This document shows, piece after piece, positions 26,551 to 34,863 of a DNA stretch of 64,000 nucleotides (positions are counted from its first letter, which is position 1; every line of letters begins with the position of its first letter). The notes beneath the pieces are model-generated. The model saw only the letters and a program-made list of their open reading frames with translations, did no database searches and was not told the origin of the DNA. Location of the stretch: NCBI RefSeq assembly GCF_000711965.1, contig NZ_JONS01000001.1, forward strand, positions 1 to 64,000, read 5' to 3'. The position numbers and the translations under genes were made by a program. This DNA comes from Actinomyces israelii DSM 43320 (lineage in GTDB: Bacteria; Actinomycetota; Actinomycetes; Actinomycetales; Actinomycetaceae).

Positions 26551-27390
26551 TCAGGCGCCGCCGCCCGAGTCGGCCTTGCCGTCCTTGCCGTCCTTGCCGT
26601 CCTCCCGGTCGCCGGCCAGCAGGCGGCCGGCGGTCACGAGGGTCAGGCCCCGGGTCTGCAGCGCGGCGATCGACTCCCCCATGGCGTGCAGCAGCTCCTC
26701 GCTGGGCTGGGTGCGGCCGTCGTGGCACAGGATCACCGAGCCTGCGTGAGCCGTGCCGGCCACGTCCGCCGCCAGCTGCGCCGTCGGCGTGTGCTCGCTC
26801 CACAGCAGGATGTCCAGCCCCCGCTCCGCGGCCACCATGAGGGCGGGCGCGTCGATGCGGCCATAGGGCGGGCGCCACAGCGCGGGCCTCGGCGCACCGG
26901 CGTCCTGGATCGCCGTGATCGTGCGATCCACCGAGTCCCGCAGCTCGTCGACCCCCACCCCGTAGACGTCAGTGTGGACCCAGTTGTGGATGGCGACCTC
27001 GTGCCCGGCCTCCGCCTCGCGGGCGACGAGCTCGGGGTGGGCCGCAACCGCCTCGCCCAGCACGAAGAAGGTCGCGGGAGCGCCCAGCTCGGCGAGGATG
27101 TCGAGGACGAGCGGCGTCCAGCGCGGATCCGGCCCGTCGTCGAAGGTGACGCAGACCTCGCCGCGGTCGGACGATCCCTGGAAGAGCACGCGAGTCGCGT
27201 ACCGGCCCGGCTCCGCGGGCCGCGGCGCCACGCGCGCCGTGGGCGGCAGGTGCGTGCCGGCATAGCGCACGGCGCCCGCACCGGCCCCGCCGCCGACGGC
27301 GAGGGCCGCGGCGCCCGCGAGCCCGGCGCGCAGGACGCCTCGTCGACCAGGGCGATCCGGCCAGCCGGGAGCAGGCGTACGTTCGGGCAC
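26551..27390 (-). CDS. Polysaccharide deacetylase (NodB homology domain), exported
   Basis: The 279-residue product has a twin-Arg-containing hydrophobic N-terminus (GRRGVLRAGLAGAAALAVGG), probably a Tat-type or uncleaved signal. A NodB fold follows: motif 1 TFDDGPDPRWT, motif 2 HNWVHTDV (metal His pair), motif 3 LWRPPYGRID, motif 5 VILCHDG. Such enzymes remove acetyl groups from peptidoglycan or other N-acetylated polymers. The C-terminus carries a GKD-type repeat encoded by a 9-bp tandem repeat (26575-26601). GTG at 27390 is used as start. The substrate cannot be deduced. Confidence 0.88.
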   Translation of the reverse strand: MPERTPAPGWPDRPGRRGVLRAGLAGAAALAVGGGAGAGAVRYAGTHLPPTARVAPRPAEPGRYATRVLFQGSSDRGEVCVTFDDGPDPRWTPLVLDILAELGAPATFFVLGEAVAAHPELVAREAEAGHEVAIHNWVHTDVYGVGVDELRDSVDRTITAIQDAGAPRPALWRPPYGRIDAPALMVAAERGLDILLWSEHTPTAQLAADVAGTAHAGSVILCHDGRTQPSEELLHAMGESIAALQTRGLTLVTAGRLLAGDREDGKDGKDGKADSGGGA

Positions 27391-27449
27391 CGCGCAAGCG
27401 TAGACCAGCGCGGCCGCAAGGTCCCGGCGGAGCCGTCCTTCCCTCGAAA

Positions 27450-28679
27450 TCAGTCGTCGGGCAGGTGCCGCGCGCCCGGCACGCGCCCCACCAGGAGGTA
27501 GGCGCACCACGCCCCCGCGATCCCTGCGAGCATGACGACGACCATGGGCGCGGCGCTGCGTCCGCCGCCCGAGCTCGCCAGCGGGGCCGAGGTCGCGTTG
27601 GCCAGCGCCTGGGCGACGCCCAGCAGCGCGCTCGCGGTCCCGGCGACGTGCCGCACCTCTCCCAGGGCGAGCGCGCTGGAGTTGCCGAAGACGAAGGCCT
27701 GAGCGGCCATGACGAGCACGAAGCCGGCGCACAGCGGGACCAGGGCGACATCGAGGAGGAGGACGCTGACCGCCACCGACGTCACGCCGACCGCGGAGAC
27801 GGACAGGCCCAGGGCGATGAGGCGCCGGGGGCCGGCGCGGCGCACCAGGCGGGCGTTGAGGATGCTCAGCAGCATCTGGGCCCCGGCCGTGCAGGCGAAG
27901 AAGACGGAGAAGGCCATGGGGCTCAGCCCTTTGATCTCCTGGAGCACAAAGGACGAGGAGGAGATGTAGGCGAACATGGTGAAGCCGGAGAAGGCGGCGG
28001 TCAGCATGTACCCCAGGTAGCGGCGGTGGGCGAGGATGTCGCGGCTCCCCGATGCGAATCGCCCCCAGCCGCCGCTCAGCCGGCGCTCGGGCGGCAGGGA
28101 CTCGGGCACCAGCGCAGCCGCCATGGCCGTCATGAACAGGCCGAATCCGACCAGGCACCAGAACACCGCCCGCCAGGTGGATACCGAGAGCACCGCACCG
28201 CCGGCCACCGGGGCGATCATGGGCGCCAGGGCGCTGACGGCCATGAGGACCGACATCATGGAGGCCAGCCGGTCGCCGTGGGCGAGATCGACCAGGACCG
28301 CGCGCCCCACCACGGCCGCGACGCCGCCGCCCAGGCCCTGCAGGAGGCGCCCGGCCACGAGCACGCCGATGCCGGGGGCCAGCGCGCACACGACGGCGCC
28401 CAGGGTGCACAGCAGGCCGCCGACGACCACGGGCACCCGCCGTCCGCACCGGTCCGAGACCGTGCCGCCCACGACCTGCCCGGCCCCCATGCCGATGAAG
28501 AAGGCGGTCAGCGTCAGGCCCACCGCGGTCGCGCTCGTGGCCAGGTCGGCGGCCACGAACGGGAAGGCGGGGCTGTACATGTCGGTGGCGAAGGGCGGCA
28601 CCGCGTTCTGGACCGCCAGGGCGGCTATGAGTCCGACCGATACGGCCGCGGCGGGCCGGCGTGGCGGCGGCGCGTCCAT
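27450..28679 (-). CDS. Bcr/CflA-type MFS drug efflux transporter
   Basis: The 409-residue protein has about 12 transmembrane helices and the opening characteristic of the Bcr/CflA subfamily (FATDMYSPAFPFVAADL, then TAFFIGMGAGQVVGGTVSDRCGRRVPV, which holds MFS motif A). It is predicted to export drugs or metabolites with proton antiport. Its ATG at 28679 overlaps the stop of the upstream site-2 protease gene by one base, so the two are coupled. The next gene, the deacetylase, begins 59 bases further on the same strand. Confidence 0.9.
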   Translation of the reverse strand: MDAPPPRRPAAAVSVGLIAALAVQNAVPPFATDMYSPAFPFVAADLATSATAVGLTLTAFFIGMGAGQVVGGTVSDRCGRRVPVVVGGLLCTLGAVVCALAPGIGVLVAGRLLQGLGGGVAAVVGRAVLVDLAHGDRLASMMSVLMAVSALAPMIAPVAGGAVLSVSTWRAVFWCLVGFGLFMTAMAAALVPESLPPERRLSGGWGRFASGSRDILAHRRYLGYMLTAAFSGFTMFAYISSSSFVLQEIKGLSPMAFSVFFACTAGAQMLLSILNARLVRRAGPRRLIALGLSVSAVGVTSVAVSVLLLDVALVPLCAGFVLVMAAQAFVFGNSSALALGEVRHVAGTASALLGVAQALANATSAPLASSGGGRSAAPMVVVMLAGIAGAWCAYLLVGRVPGARHLPDD

Positions 28680-29785
28680 CAGCGGGCCCCTGTGGGCACG
28701 GCGCCGGCCATGCGCCCGCCCTCGACGACGATGAGCCAGCGCGACAGGGTGCGCGCCCGTTTGAGGGCGTCGGCCGCGGCCCGCCCGGTCAGCTCGCTGC
28801 TCACGGCGGCTGTGGGCAGCACGGTGCAGATCTCGCCCGCGGTGACGGCGGGCTGCTCGGGCAAGGCCAGCTCGTCCAGGGCGGCGTCGTCGATCACGCC
28901 CAGCGGTGCGGGGCCGTCCGCCACCAGGACGACGGCGGCCCCCTCGCTGAGCGCGAAGCGGACCTGGGCGATGGTGGCGCTCGCCGGGAGCGTCGCCACC
29001 GGGCGCATGAGGGGGTGCAGGTCGACCCGTGCGGCAGCCCGCTCCCCGCGGCCGAGTCCGAGGACCCGCCACGATGTCGAGACGATCGGCCAGGCGACCA
29101 TGACGGCCAGGATCAGGGAGAAGGAGTCCGGGCGCGAGCCGCGCAGCGCCAGCGGCTCCAGGACCCAGCGCCAGGCGATGGCGGCGACGACCACCAGCCC
29201 GCCGGCGGCGGCGACCTGCTCGCCCGCCTGCCTCCGTCCGGTGACCTGGGTGACCAGAGAGGCCAGGGCGTGCCCCCCGTCCAGCGGCAGGCCGGGCAGG
29301 GCGTTGAAGATCGCCAGGGCCAGATTCACCCAGGTCAGCGCCAGCACGACCACGCCGACCGGGATCGAGGTGACGGCGCCGCCGCGGAGCAGCGCGCCTC
29401 CCGCCGCCCACAGCGCGAGGTTCGCGGCCGGGCCCGCCAGAGAGGTGATGACGTCCTTCCAGGGCGCCCAGGCGCGGGCGGGACCGAAACTCGTGCGGCC
29501 GCCCCACAGGTAGAGCTCGTAGTGCACGGGCCGTCGTCCCAGCAGGGTGCCCGCCAGGCCGTGGGAGAGCTCGTGGATGAGGATGCTCGCGCCCACACCC
29601 GCGACCGTGCCCACCACGGTCGCAAGTACCGTGACGAGGCCGGAGCCGGGCAGCGTGGAGGCCACCAGCGGGTACCAGGAGCCGGCGATGAGCAGGCCCA
29701 GCAGGAGCGAGGTCGGGGAGACGACGACGGGCGCGGCGCCGATCCGTCCGAGCACCCAGCCCTGGGGCGTGGAAGCAGATGACAT
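28679..29785 (-). CDS. Site-2 protease family (M50B) intramembrane metalloprotease with C-terminal CBS-like region
   Basis: The 368-residue protein has about six membrane helices. The zinc motif HELSH is at 71-75 and the third ligand region NALPGLPLDGGHAL at 161-174 (Asp169). The hydrophilic C-terminus (about 255-360) resembles a degenerate CBS pair (HPLMRPVATLPASATIAQ, ALSEGAAVVLVADGPAPLGVIDD). This layout matches the Rip3-like group of intramembrane proteases. Its substrate, usually an anti-sigma factor or signal peptide, is unknown. It overlaps the efflux-pump start by one base and diverges from the RecB-like gene across 73 bases. Confidence 0.9.
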   Translation of the reverse strand: MSSASTPQGWVLGRIGAAPVVVSPTSLLLGLLIAGSWYPLVASTLPGSGLVTVLATVVGTVAGVGASILIHELSHGLAGTLLGRRPVHYELYLWGGRTSFGPARAWAPWKDVITSLAGPAANLALWAAGGALLRGGAVTSIPVGVVVLALTWVNLALAIFNALPGLPLDGGHALASLVTQVTGRRQAGEQVAAAGGLVVVAAIAWRWVLEPLALRGSRPDSFSLILAVMVAWPIVSTSWRVLGLGRGERAAARVDLHPLMRPVATLPASATIAQVRFALSEGAAVVLVADGPAPLGVIDDAALDELALPEQPAVTAGEICTVLPTAAVSSELTGRAAADALKRARTLSRWLIVVEGGRMAGAVPTGAR

Positions 29786-29858
29786 GTGGGCGAGCCTATC
29801 CGCGATCGCCCGTGAACGGCCGTGTGTACATGTCGGCGCGACGCGGTAGGTTCCTCTC

Positions 29859-30809
29859 GTGAGCGAGCACGCCGTGTCATTAACCATGATGCCTTCCTCG
29901 GCGCCCGCGGGCTCCGAGTCCTCCGAACCGCTGGCGCAGGCCCGCGCGACCGGGCCCGGCGCGAGCCGCCCCCGTCGGGGCGGGCGGGCGGCGCTGTCGC
30001 CGTCGCGCGCCAAGGACTTCATGCAGTGCCCGCTCATGTTCCGCCTGCGCACGGTGGACCGGCTTCCCGACCCGGGCTCGCTGGCCACGCACAAGGGGAC
30101 CCTCGTCCACGGCGTCCTGGAGCGCCTGTACGACCTGCCCGCGCGCGAGCGCACCCGCGAGGCGGCCCTCGCCATGCTGCCCTCCCAGTGGGAGGCGCAC
30201 CGGGAGAAGAGCCCCGCCGTCATGGACCTGTTCGCCGACCCCGCCCAGATCGCCCCGTGGCTGGGCGAGGCCGAGGACCTCATCGGCGCCTACTTCCGCA
30301 TGGAGAACCCCGTGCGCCTGGAGCCGGCCGAGCGCGAGCTCTTCGTCCAGACCGAGACCCGGGACGGCCTGCTGCTGCGCGGCTTCGTGGACCGTCTCGA
30401 CGTCGCCCCCGACGGGGCCATGCGCGTGGTGGACTACAAGACGGGCCGCTCCCCCGGGCCGCGCTTCCAGGCCGAGGCGCTGTTCCAGATGCGCTTCTAC
30501 GCCCTGGTGCTGTGGCGCCTGCGCGGTCGGGCTCCGCGGCGCCTGCAGATGCTCTTCCTCAAGGACGGCCGCACCCTGACCCACGACCCCCACCTGGCCG
30601 AGCTGGAGACGGTCGAGACCAGGATCGCCCGCATCTGGGACGAGGTCGAGGACTGCGCCACCGCCGGCGAGTTCGCCCCGAGGCGCTCCCGGCTGTGCGA
30701 CTGGTGCGCCTTCCAGGCGCAGTGCCCGCTCTTCGGCGGGACCACTCCGCCGGTTCCCGAGGAGGGCCTGGCCCGGCTGCTCACCGCCCGTCGGCGGCCG
30801 ACGGGCTGA
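29859..30809 (+). CDS. RecB-family PD-(D/E)XK nuclease with four-cysteine cluster
   Basis: The 316-residue protein has a 45-residue low-complexity N-terminus, then SPSRAKDFMQCPLMFRLR. The nuclease core (His84; Asp178 in GFVDRLDV; Asp192 and Lys194 in VVDYKTG) and C-terminal cysteines (CDWCAFQAQC) follow. Cys57, 280, 283 and 289 would hold an iron-sulfur cluster as in AddB and Cas4-like nucleases. It is a common stand-alone actinobacterial gene of unknown DNA-repair role. The GTG at 29859 is taken as start; in-frame ATG codons at 29886/29889 are alternatives. Confidence 0.88.
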   Translation: MSEHAVSLTMMPSSAPAGSESSEPLAQARATGPGASRPRRGGRAALSPSRAKDFMQCPLMFRLRTVDRLPDPGSLATHKGTLVHGVLERLYDLPARERTREAALAMLPSQWEAHREKSPAVMDLFADPAQIAPWLGEAEDLIGAYFRMENPVRLEPAERELFVQTETRDGLLLRGFVDRLDVAPDGAMRVVDYKTGRSPGPRFQAEALFQMRFYALVLWRLRGRAPRRLQMLFLKDGRTLTHDPHLAELETVETRIARIWDEVEDCATAGEFAPRRSRLCDWCAFQAQCPLFGGTTPPVPEEGLARLLTARRRPTG

Positions 30810-30880
30810 GACGACGCCACCTGGCCCACCACCGTGCGGAAATAACGCGACCGGCCGCGCGAGCGCTTACGGTTGTCCCT

Positions 30881-31867
30881 ATGGAACACAGGAGGCTCGG
30901 CAGCACCGGGTTGCGAGTGTCATCGGTGGGGCTCGGCACGATGACCTGGGGCCGGGACACCGACGAGCTCGAGGCCAAGGAGCAGCTCGACGTCTTCCTC
31001 GACGCCGGCGGCACGCTCCTGGACACCGCCGCCTCCTTCTGCGAGGGGGTCTCCGAGGAGGTGATCGGCGGGCTGCTGGCCGAGCACGTCGACCGGCGCG
31101 ACCTGGTCATCGTCTCCAAGGCCGGCGTGCGCAACTGGCGGACAGGGGCGCGCGGCACGGTCGCGGACGCCTCGCGCGGCACGCTGCTGGACACCCTCGA
31201 CGACTCCCTGATCCGTCTGGGTACCGACCACCTCGACCTGTGGCTCGTCCAGCTCCCCGACACCACGACGCCGCTGGAGGAGACGGTCGACGCGCTGCGC
31301 ACCGCCGTGGCCTCCGGTCGCACCCGCTACGTCGGGGTGTCGAACCACCCGGCCTGGGCGTCGGTGCACGCCGCCGACCTGCTGGCCTCGGGCGCGGCGG
31401 CCGCCGGCCCGGGCATGGCCGCGGTCGAGGTCGAGCACTCCCTGCTGTGCCGCGGCATCGAGCGCGAGCTCCTCCCGGCCTCCCGCGCGCTCGGCTTCGG
31501 CGTGCTCGGCTACGCCCCGCTGGGCCGCGGGGTCCTCACGGGCCGGTACCGGGCCGCCACCCCCCCGGACTCGCGCGGCGCGTCGCCGCACCTGAGGTCC
31601 TATGTGGCGCCCTATCTCGGCGAGTCCTGCGTCGGCGTGGTCGAGGCGGTGGCGACGGCCGCCACAGGGCTGGATCGCAAGCCGGTGGAGGTGGCCCTGG
31701 CGTGGGCCCGGGACGCGCCCGGAATCGCGGGCGCGATCGTGGGCGCGCGCACGCCCTCACAGCTGCGCGGGGCCCTGGCGAGCGAGGACCTCGTGCTGCC
31801 AACGCAGATCCGCCACGCCCTGGACGAGATCACCGCTATCAGCATGGGCTACCCCGAGCAGTTCTGA
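30881..31867 (+). CDS. Aldo/keto reductase-like protein with altered catalytic tetrad
   Basis: The 328-residue TIM barrel follows the AKR family throughout: VSSVGLGTMTWG, GTLLDTAASF, the Lys strand VIVSKAG (Lys80), RYVGVSNHPAW, GYAPLGRGVLTGRY and AIVGARTPSQL. The tetrad Asp-Tyr-Lys-His is only half kept. Asp48 and Lys80 are there, but the Tyr position is Phe53 (DTAASF) and the His position is Gln124 (LVQLPD). NADPH-dependent carbonyl reduction is therefore uncertain. Related actinobacterial proteins with a similar non-His motif may form a subfamily. It stands 71 bases after the nuclease gene, same strand. Confidence 0.85.
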   Translation: MEHRRLGSTGLRVSSVGLGTMTWGRDTDELEAKEQLDVFLDAGGTLLDTAASFCEGVSEEVIGGLLAEHVDRRDLVIVSKAGVRNWRTGARGTVADASRGTLLDTLDDSLIRLGTDHLDLWLVQLPDTTTPLEETVDALRTAVASGRTRYVGVSNHPAWASVHAADLLASGAAAAGPGMAAVEVEHSLLCRGIERELLPASRALGFGVLGYAPLGRGVLTGRYRAATPPDSRGASPHLRSYVAPYLGESCVGVVEAVATAATGLDRKPVEVALAWARDAPGIAGAIVGARTPSQLRGALASEDLVLPTQIRHALDEITAISMGYPEQF

Positions 31868-31872
31868 GCCCG

Positions 31873-31890
31873 CCCGGGGCCGGCCCCGGG
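31873..31890 (+). terminator. GC-only palindrome after the aldo/keto reductase gene
   Basis: CCCGGGGCCGGCCCCGGG is an 18-bp perfect palindrome beginning 6 bases after the stop. It can fold as a 7-bp stem with a CCGG loop. No U run follows. Confidence 0.45.
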
Positions 31891-31892
31891 CC

Positions 31893-32400
31893 TCAGCCCC
31901 GCACCACGGACACGCGCCGGCCGTCCAGGTCCATCCAGCCCAGGGCCGGCGTGACGACGGCGTCGTCGCGCTCGGCGGGGCGCCCGCGGTTGTGCGGGCA
32001 GCGGCCGGCGCCTTTGGCCCCCACGAGGCCGATGAGCCCCCCGGCGGGCAGGACGAGATCGTTGTCGGTCAGGACCGGCCCCGTTACCTTGCTGGTGGTC
32101 CTGGAGCACCAGGTAGGCGTTGGGGTCGAGCAGGCGCGAGACCATGACAAGGCGCAGGGACTGCCCCTGAGACCCGCCGCGCAGGAGGTCGCCGAAGCGG
32201 CCCGTGTCAGGCCGGGGGTCATACGGGCAGCTCGGTCTTGATCTCCTCGGCCATCCGCGGGCTGACCCCGAAACCATCGCCTTGTCATCCGGCTCCTTCA
32301 CGTTTCCCACGTCGGCGTACTTGTCGCTCTTGTACCGGGAGAGCGAGTCGGGATAGGCCGAGTCCTGACGGTCAAGGCGCTTCTCGACCAATGCGCCCCC
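31893..32400 (-). pseudogene. Decayed coding sequence of unrecognised family
   Basis: The minus strand shows protein-like text in alternating frames. One reads EKRLDRQDSAYPDSLSRY, KSDKYADVGNVKEPDD (about 32390-32285) and later GRFGDLLRGGSQGQ and MVSRLLDPNAYLVLQDHQ (about 32200-32095). A second gives SPRMAEEIKTELPV in between (about 32260-32222). A third reads LTDNDLVLPAGGLIGLVGAK down to a stop at 31893. No single frame covers the region and no start signal is visible. I do not recognise the family. It fills most of the 685 bases between the reductase and transporter genes. Confidence 0.4.
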
Positions 32401-32473
32401 GAGAGAAAGAGCACACCCCGACGGCTCCGGCCGGCGGCGACGCGCACCGGACCCAGGACTGGACGCCGGTGCG

Positions 32474-32489
32474 CAAACGTTTGTATAGT
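32474..32489 (+). promoter_or_regulatory. LacI-type operator overlapping the sugar-phosphate transporter promoter
   Basis: CAAACGTTTG (32474-32483) is a perfect 10-bp palindrome with the central CG typical of LacI-family operators. It is followed directly by TATAGT (32484-32489), a good -10 hexamer, 64 bases before the transporter ATG. A bound repressor would block the promoter. The LacI-family gene at 34864-35889 is the natural candidate regulator. Confidence 0.6.
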
Positions 32490-32552
32490 CTCTGCGTCGC
32501 GACGCCCCGTGCGGACCATTCCGCCCCATCCCAACCCACGACGAGGTGGCCC

Positions 32553-34013
32553 ATGTCCATGACGGACAGATTGTTCAGAATCGATGCCCGGCCAACCGGC
32601 ACCATCCCCCTTCCCACGCAGCGCAAGCGCTGGCTGATGGAGTTCCTCAAGGTCTACTCGGTCCTCATCATCGTCTACGGCGGTTTCTACCTGCTGCGCA
32701 CCAACTTCAAGTCCGCCCAGCCCTTCCTCGTCGATCAGATCGGCCTGACCACCACCCAGCTGGGCACCATCGGGTTCGCCTTCTCCCTGACCTACGGCTT
32801 CGGCGGCCTCATCCTCGGCTTCTTCATCGACGGGAGGAACACCAAGCGCGTCATCTCGGCCCTGCTCGTCGCCTCGGGAATCGCCTCGATCGGCATCGGC
32901 GCCGCCCTGGCCGCCATGCACAACCCGTACGGCGTCCTCATCCTCCTGTGGTCCCTCAACGGACTCTTCCAGGCGCCCGGCGGCCCCTGCTGCAACTCGA
33001 CCATGAACCGCTGGACGCCGCGCCACCTGCGCGGCCGCTTCATCGGCTGGTGGAACAGCTCCCACAACCTCGGCGCCATGGCCGCCGGGGCGCTGGCCCT
33101 GTGGGGCGCGAACACCCTCTTCCACGGCAACGTCATCGGCATGTTCATCGTGCCCGCTGCCGTCGCCATCCCACTCGGCGTCTGGGGCTACTACTTCGGC
33201 AAGGACGATCCGAGCGAGCTGGGCTGGGAGCGCCCCGAGACCATCTTCGACGAGCCCGTCGCCAAGGCCGACGTCGTCACCGAGGACATCTCCAAGGGGC
33301 GGGTCCTCATGCAGTACGTCGTGAAGAACCCGGCCGTCTGGTTCCTGTGCGTCGCCAACGTCGCCGCCTACTGCGTGCGCATCGGCATCGACAACTGGAA
33401 CGTCCTGTACACCCATGACGTCCTCGGCTTCTCCGACTACACCGCTGTCAACACCACCATCGCCCTGGAGATGGGCGGCCTGGCCGGCTCGCTGTGCTGG
33501 GGCTTCTTCTCCGACAAGCTCGGCGGCCGCCGCGCCGTCACCGCCGCGATCGGCATCGCCCTGGTCATCATCCCGATCATGATCTACGCCCACGCCACGA
33601 GCGAGGTCGTGGTCTACGGCGCCCTGTTCTGCATCGGCTTCCTCATCTTCGGCCCGGTCACGCTCATCGGCATCTGCGTCATCGGCTTCGCCCCGAAGAC
33701 GGCCACCGTCGTCGTCAACGCCGTGCCGCGGGCCTTCGGCTACGTCTTCGGCGACTCCATGGCCAAGGTCCTGCTCGGCCGCATCGCCGATCCCACCAAG
33801 GACGGCCTGGTCATCGGCGGCTACACTCTTCACGGCTGGGGCTCGACCTTCACGGTGCTCATCGCCTCCGCCTGCGTCGGCCTCGCCTGCCTGATCGCCG
33901 TGGCGGTCCTGGAGGAGCGGATGCTGCGCGGCGACCGCGCATTCAACGAGCAGATGGCCGGCAACGCAGACAACGCAGACAGCATCGACAACGCCGAGGA
34001 GACTCCCGCATGA
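32553..34013 (+). CDS. OPA-family sugar-phosphate antiporter (UhpT/GlpT-like MFS)
   Basis: The 486-residue membrane protein has about 12 helices and the features of organophosphate:phosphate antiporters. These are the early basic motif YLLRTNFKSAQPFLVDQIGL, the FQAPGGPCCNSTMNRWTP segment after helix 4, and GRFIGWWNSSHNLG. It should exchange a phosphorylated sugar or polyol for inorganic phosphate; the exact substrate is not readable. ATG at 32553 has GAGGTGG upstream. The C-terminal tail carries a small Asn-Ala-Asp repeat (NADNADSIDNAE). Its stop overlaps the start of the phosphatase gene (ATGA), so the pair is coupled. Control by the upstream LacI-type operator is inferred. Confidence 0.88.
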   Translation: MSMTDRLFRIDARPTGTIPLPTQRKRWLMEFLKVYSVLIIVYGGFYLLRTNFKSAQPFLVDQIGLTTTQLGTIGFAFSLTYGFGGLILGFFIDGRNTKRVISALLVASGIASIGIGAALAAMHNPYGVLILLWSLNGLFQAPGGPCCNSTMNRWTPRHLRGRFIGWWNSSHNLGAMAAGALALWGANTLFHGNVIGMFIVPAAVAIPLGVWGYYFGKDDPSELGWERPETIFDEPVAKADVVTEDISKGRVLMQYVVKNPAVWFLCVANVAAYCVRIGIDNWNVLYTHDVLGFSDYTAVNTTIALEMGGLAGSLCWGFFSDKLGGRRAVTAAIGIALVIIPIMIYAHATSEVVVYGALFCIGFLIFGPVTLIGICVIGFAPKTATVVVNAVPRAFGYVFGDSMAKVLLGRIADPTKDGLVIGGYTLHGWGSTFTVLIASACVGLACLIAVAVLEERMLRGDRAFNEQMAGNADNADSIDNAEETPA

Positions 34014-34804
34014 GCACCCCGCGCCTGACGGACCACGAGCTCGACACCCTGCTGAAGACCGCCCTGGAGGTCGTGAGGCAGGCCGCCGACATCGCCCGCC
34101 GCTCCGCGACCGACCTGGACGTGCAGGCCAAGTCGAGCCGCAACGACCTGGTGACCGCCGTCGACAAGTCCGTCGAGGCCCATGTCGCCCACGCGCTGCG
34201 GGAGGCCACGGGCTACCCCCTGCTCGGCGAGGAGGGGCACGCGGTCGAGTCCTTCTCCGGGCTCGTGTGGGTGCTCGACCCCATCGACGGCACCATGAAC
34301 TACGTCGAGACCCACCGCGACTACGCCGTCTCACTGGCACTGTGCGAGGACGGCGCCCCCGTCCTCGGCGTCGTCGCCGACGTCGAGGCGCGGCGCGTCT
34401 ACACCGCCGTGGCGGGTGGCGGTGCGGCCTGCGACGGCGTGCCGCTCGCACCCGTCGGGGAGGGCCCCTCGCGCCACGACTGCGTCATCATCACCGACCT
34501 GAAGGAGATGCAGGCGCTGCCCCGTCTGGCCCAGTGCCTCCGGGAGTCCCGGGGTCATCGCCGGTACGGCTCGGCAGCCCTGGAGTGCGTCGAGGTCGCC
34601 GCCGGGCGCGCGGGCGCCTTCGTCCACATGTGGGTCTCCCCCTGGGACGTCGCGGCGGCGGCCCTCGTGTGCTCCGAGGCCGGCGTACGCTTCACCCGCC
34701 TGGACGGGACCCCGCTGGACGTGCGCCACAAGGGCTCCGTCCTGGTGGCGCCGCCGCGCACCCACGGCGAGCTGCTCCAGCGCCTCATGATCGACCCCGC
34801 CTGA
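34010..34804 (+). CDS. Inositol monophosphatase-family sugar/polyol phosphatase
   Basis: The 264-residue enzyme has the Li+-sensitive Mg2+-dependent phosphatase motifs: GEEGHAVES (Glu75 region), VLDPIDGTMNY with metal Asp90 and Asp93, and WDVAAAALVCSEAG near residue 215. Family members hydrolyse inositol, fructose-1,6-bis-, histidinol or sugar phosphates. Being coupled by ATGA to a sugar-phosphate antiporter, it probably dephosphorylates the imported compound. The usual Gly in the WDxAAG motif is Ala here, which may affect substrate choice. A strong terminator follows. Confidence 0.88.
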   Translation: MSTPRLTDHELDTLLKTALEVVRQAADIARRSATDLDVQAKSSRNDLVTAVDKSVEAHVAHALREATGYPLLGEEGHAVESFSGLVWVLDPIDGTMNYVETHRDYAVSLALCEDGAPVLGVVADVEARRVYTAVAGGGAACDGVPLAPVGEGPSRHDCVIITDLKEMQALPRLAQCLRESRGHRRYGSAALECVEVAAGRAGAFVHMWVSPWDVAAAALVCSEAGVRFTRLDGTPLDVRHKGSVLVAPPRTHGELLQRLMIDPA

Positions 34805-34818
34805 GGACTCGGTCCGAG

Positions 34819-34858
34819 GCGCGGGTGGGGGCCGGGGCGCGCCGGCCCCCACCCGCGC
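34819..34858. terminator. Strong bidirectional terminator between phosphatase and LacI genes
   Basis: A perfect 17-bp GC-rich stem (34819-34835 with 34842-34858) closes the 6-nt loop GGCGCG, between two converging genes. Confidence 0.8.
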
Positions 34859-34863
34859 GGCCG

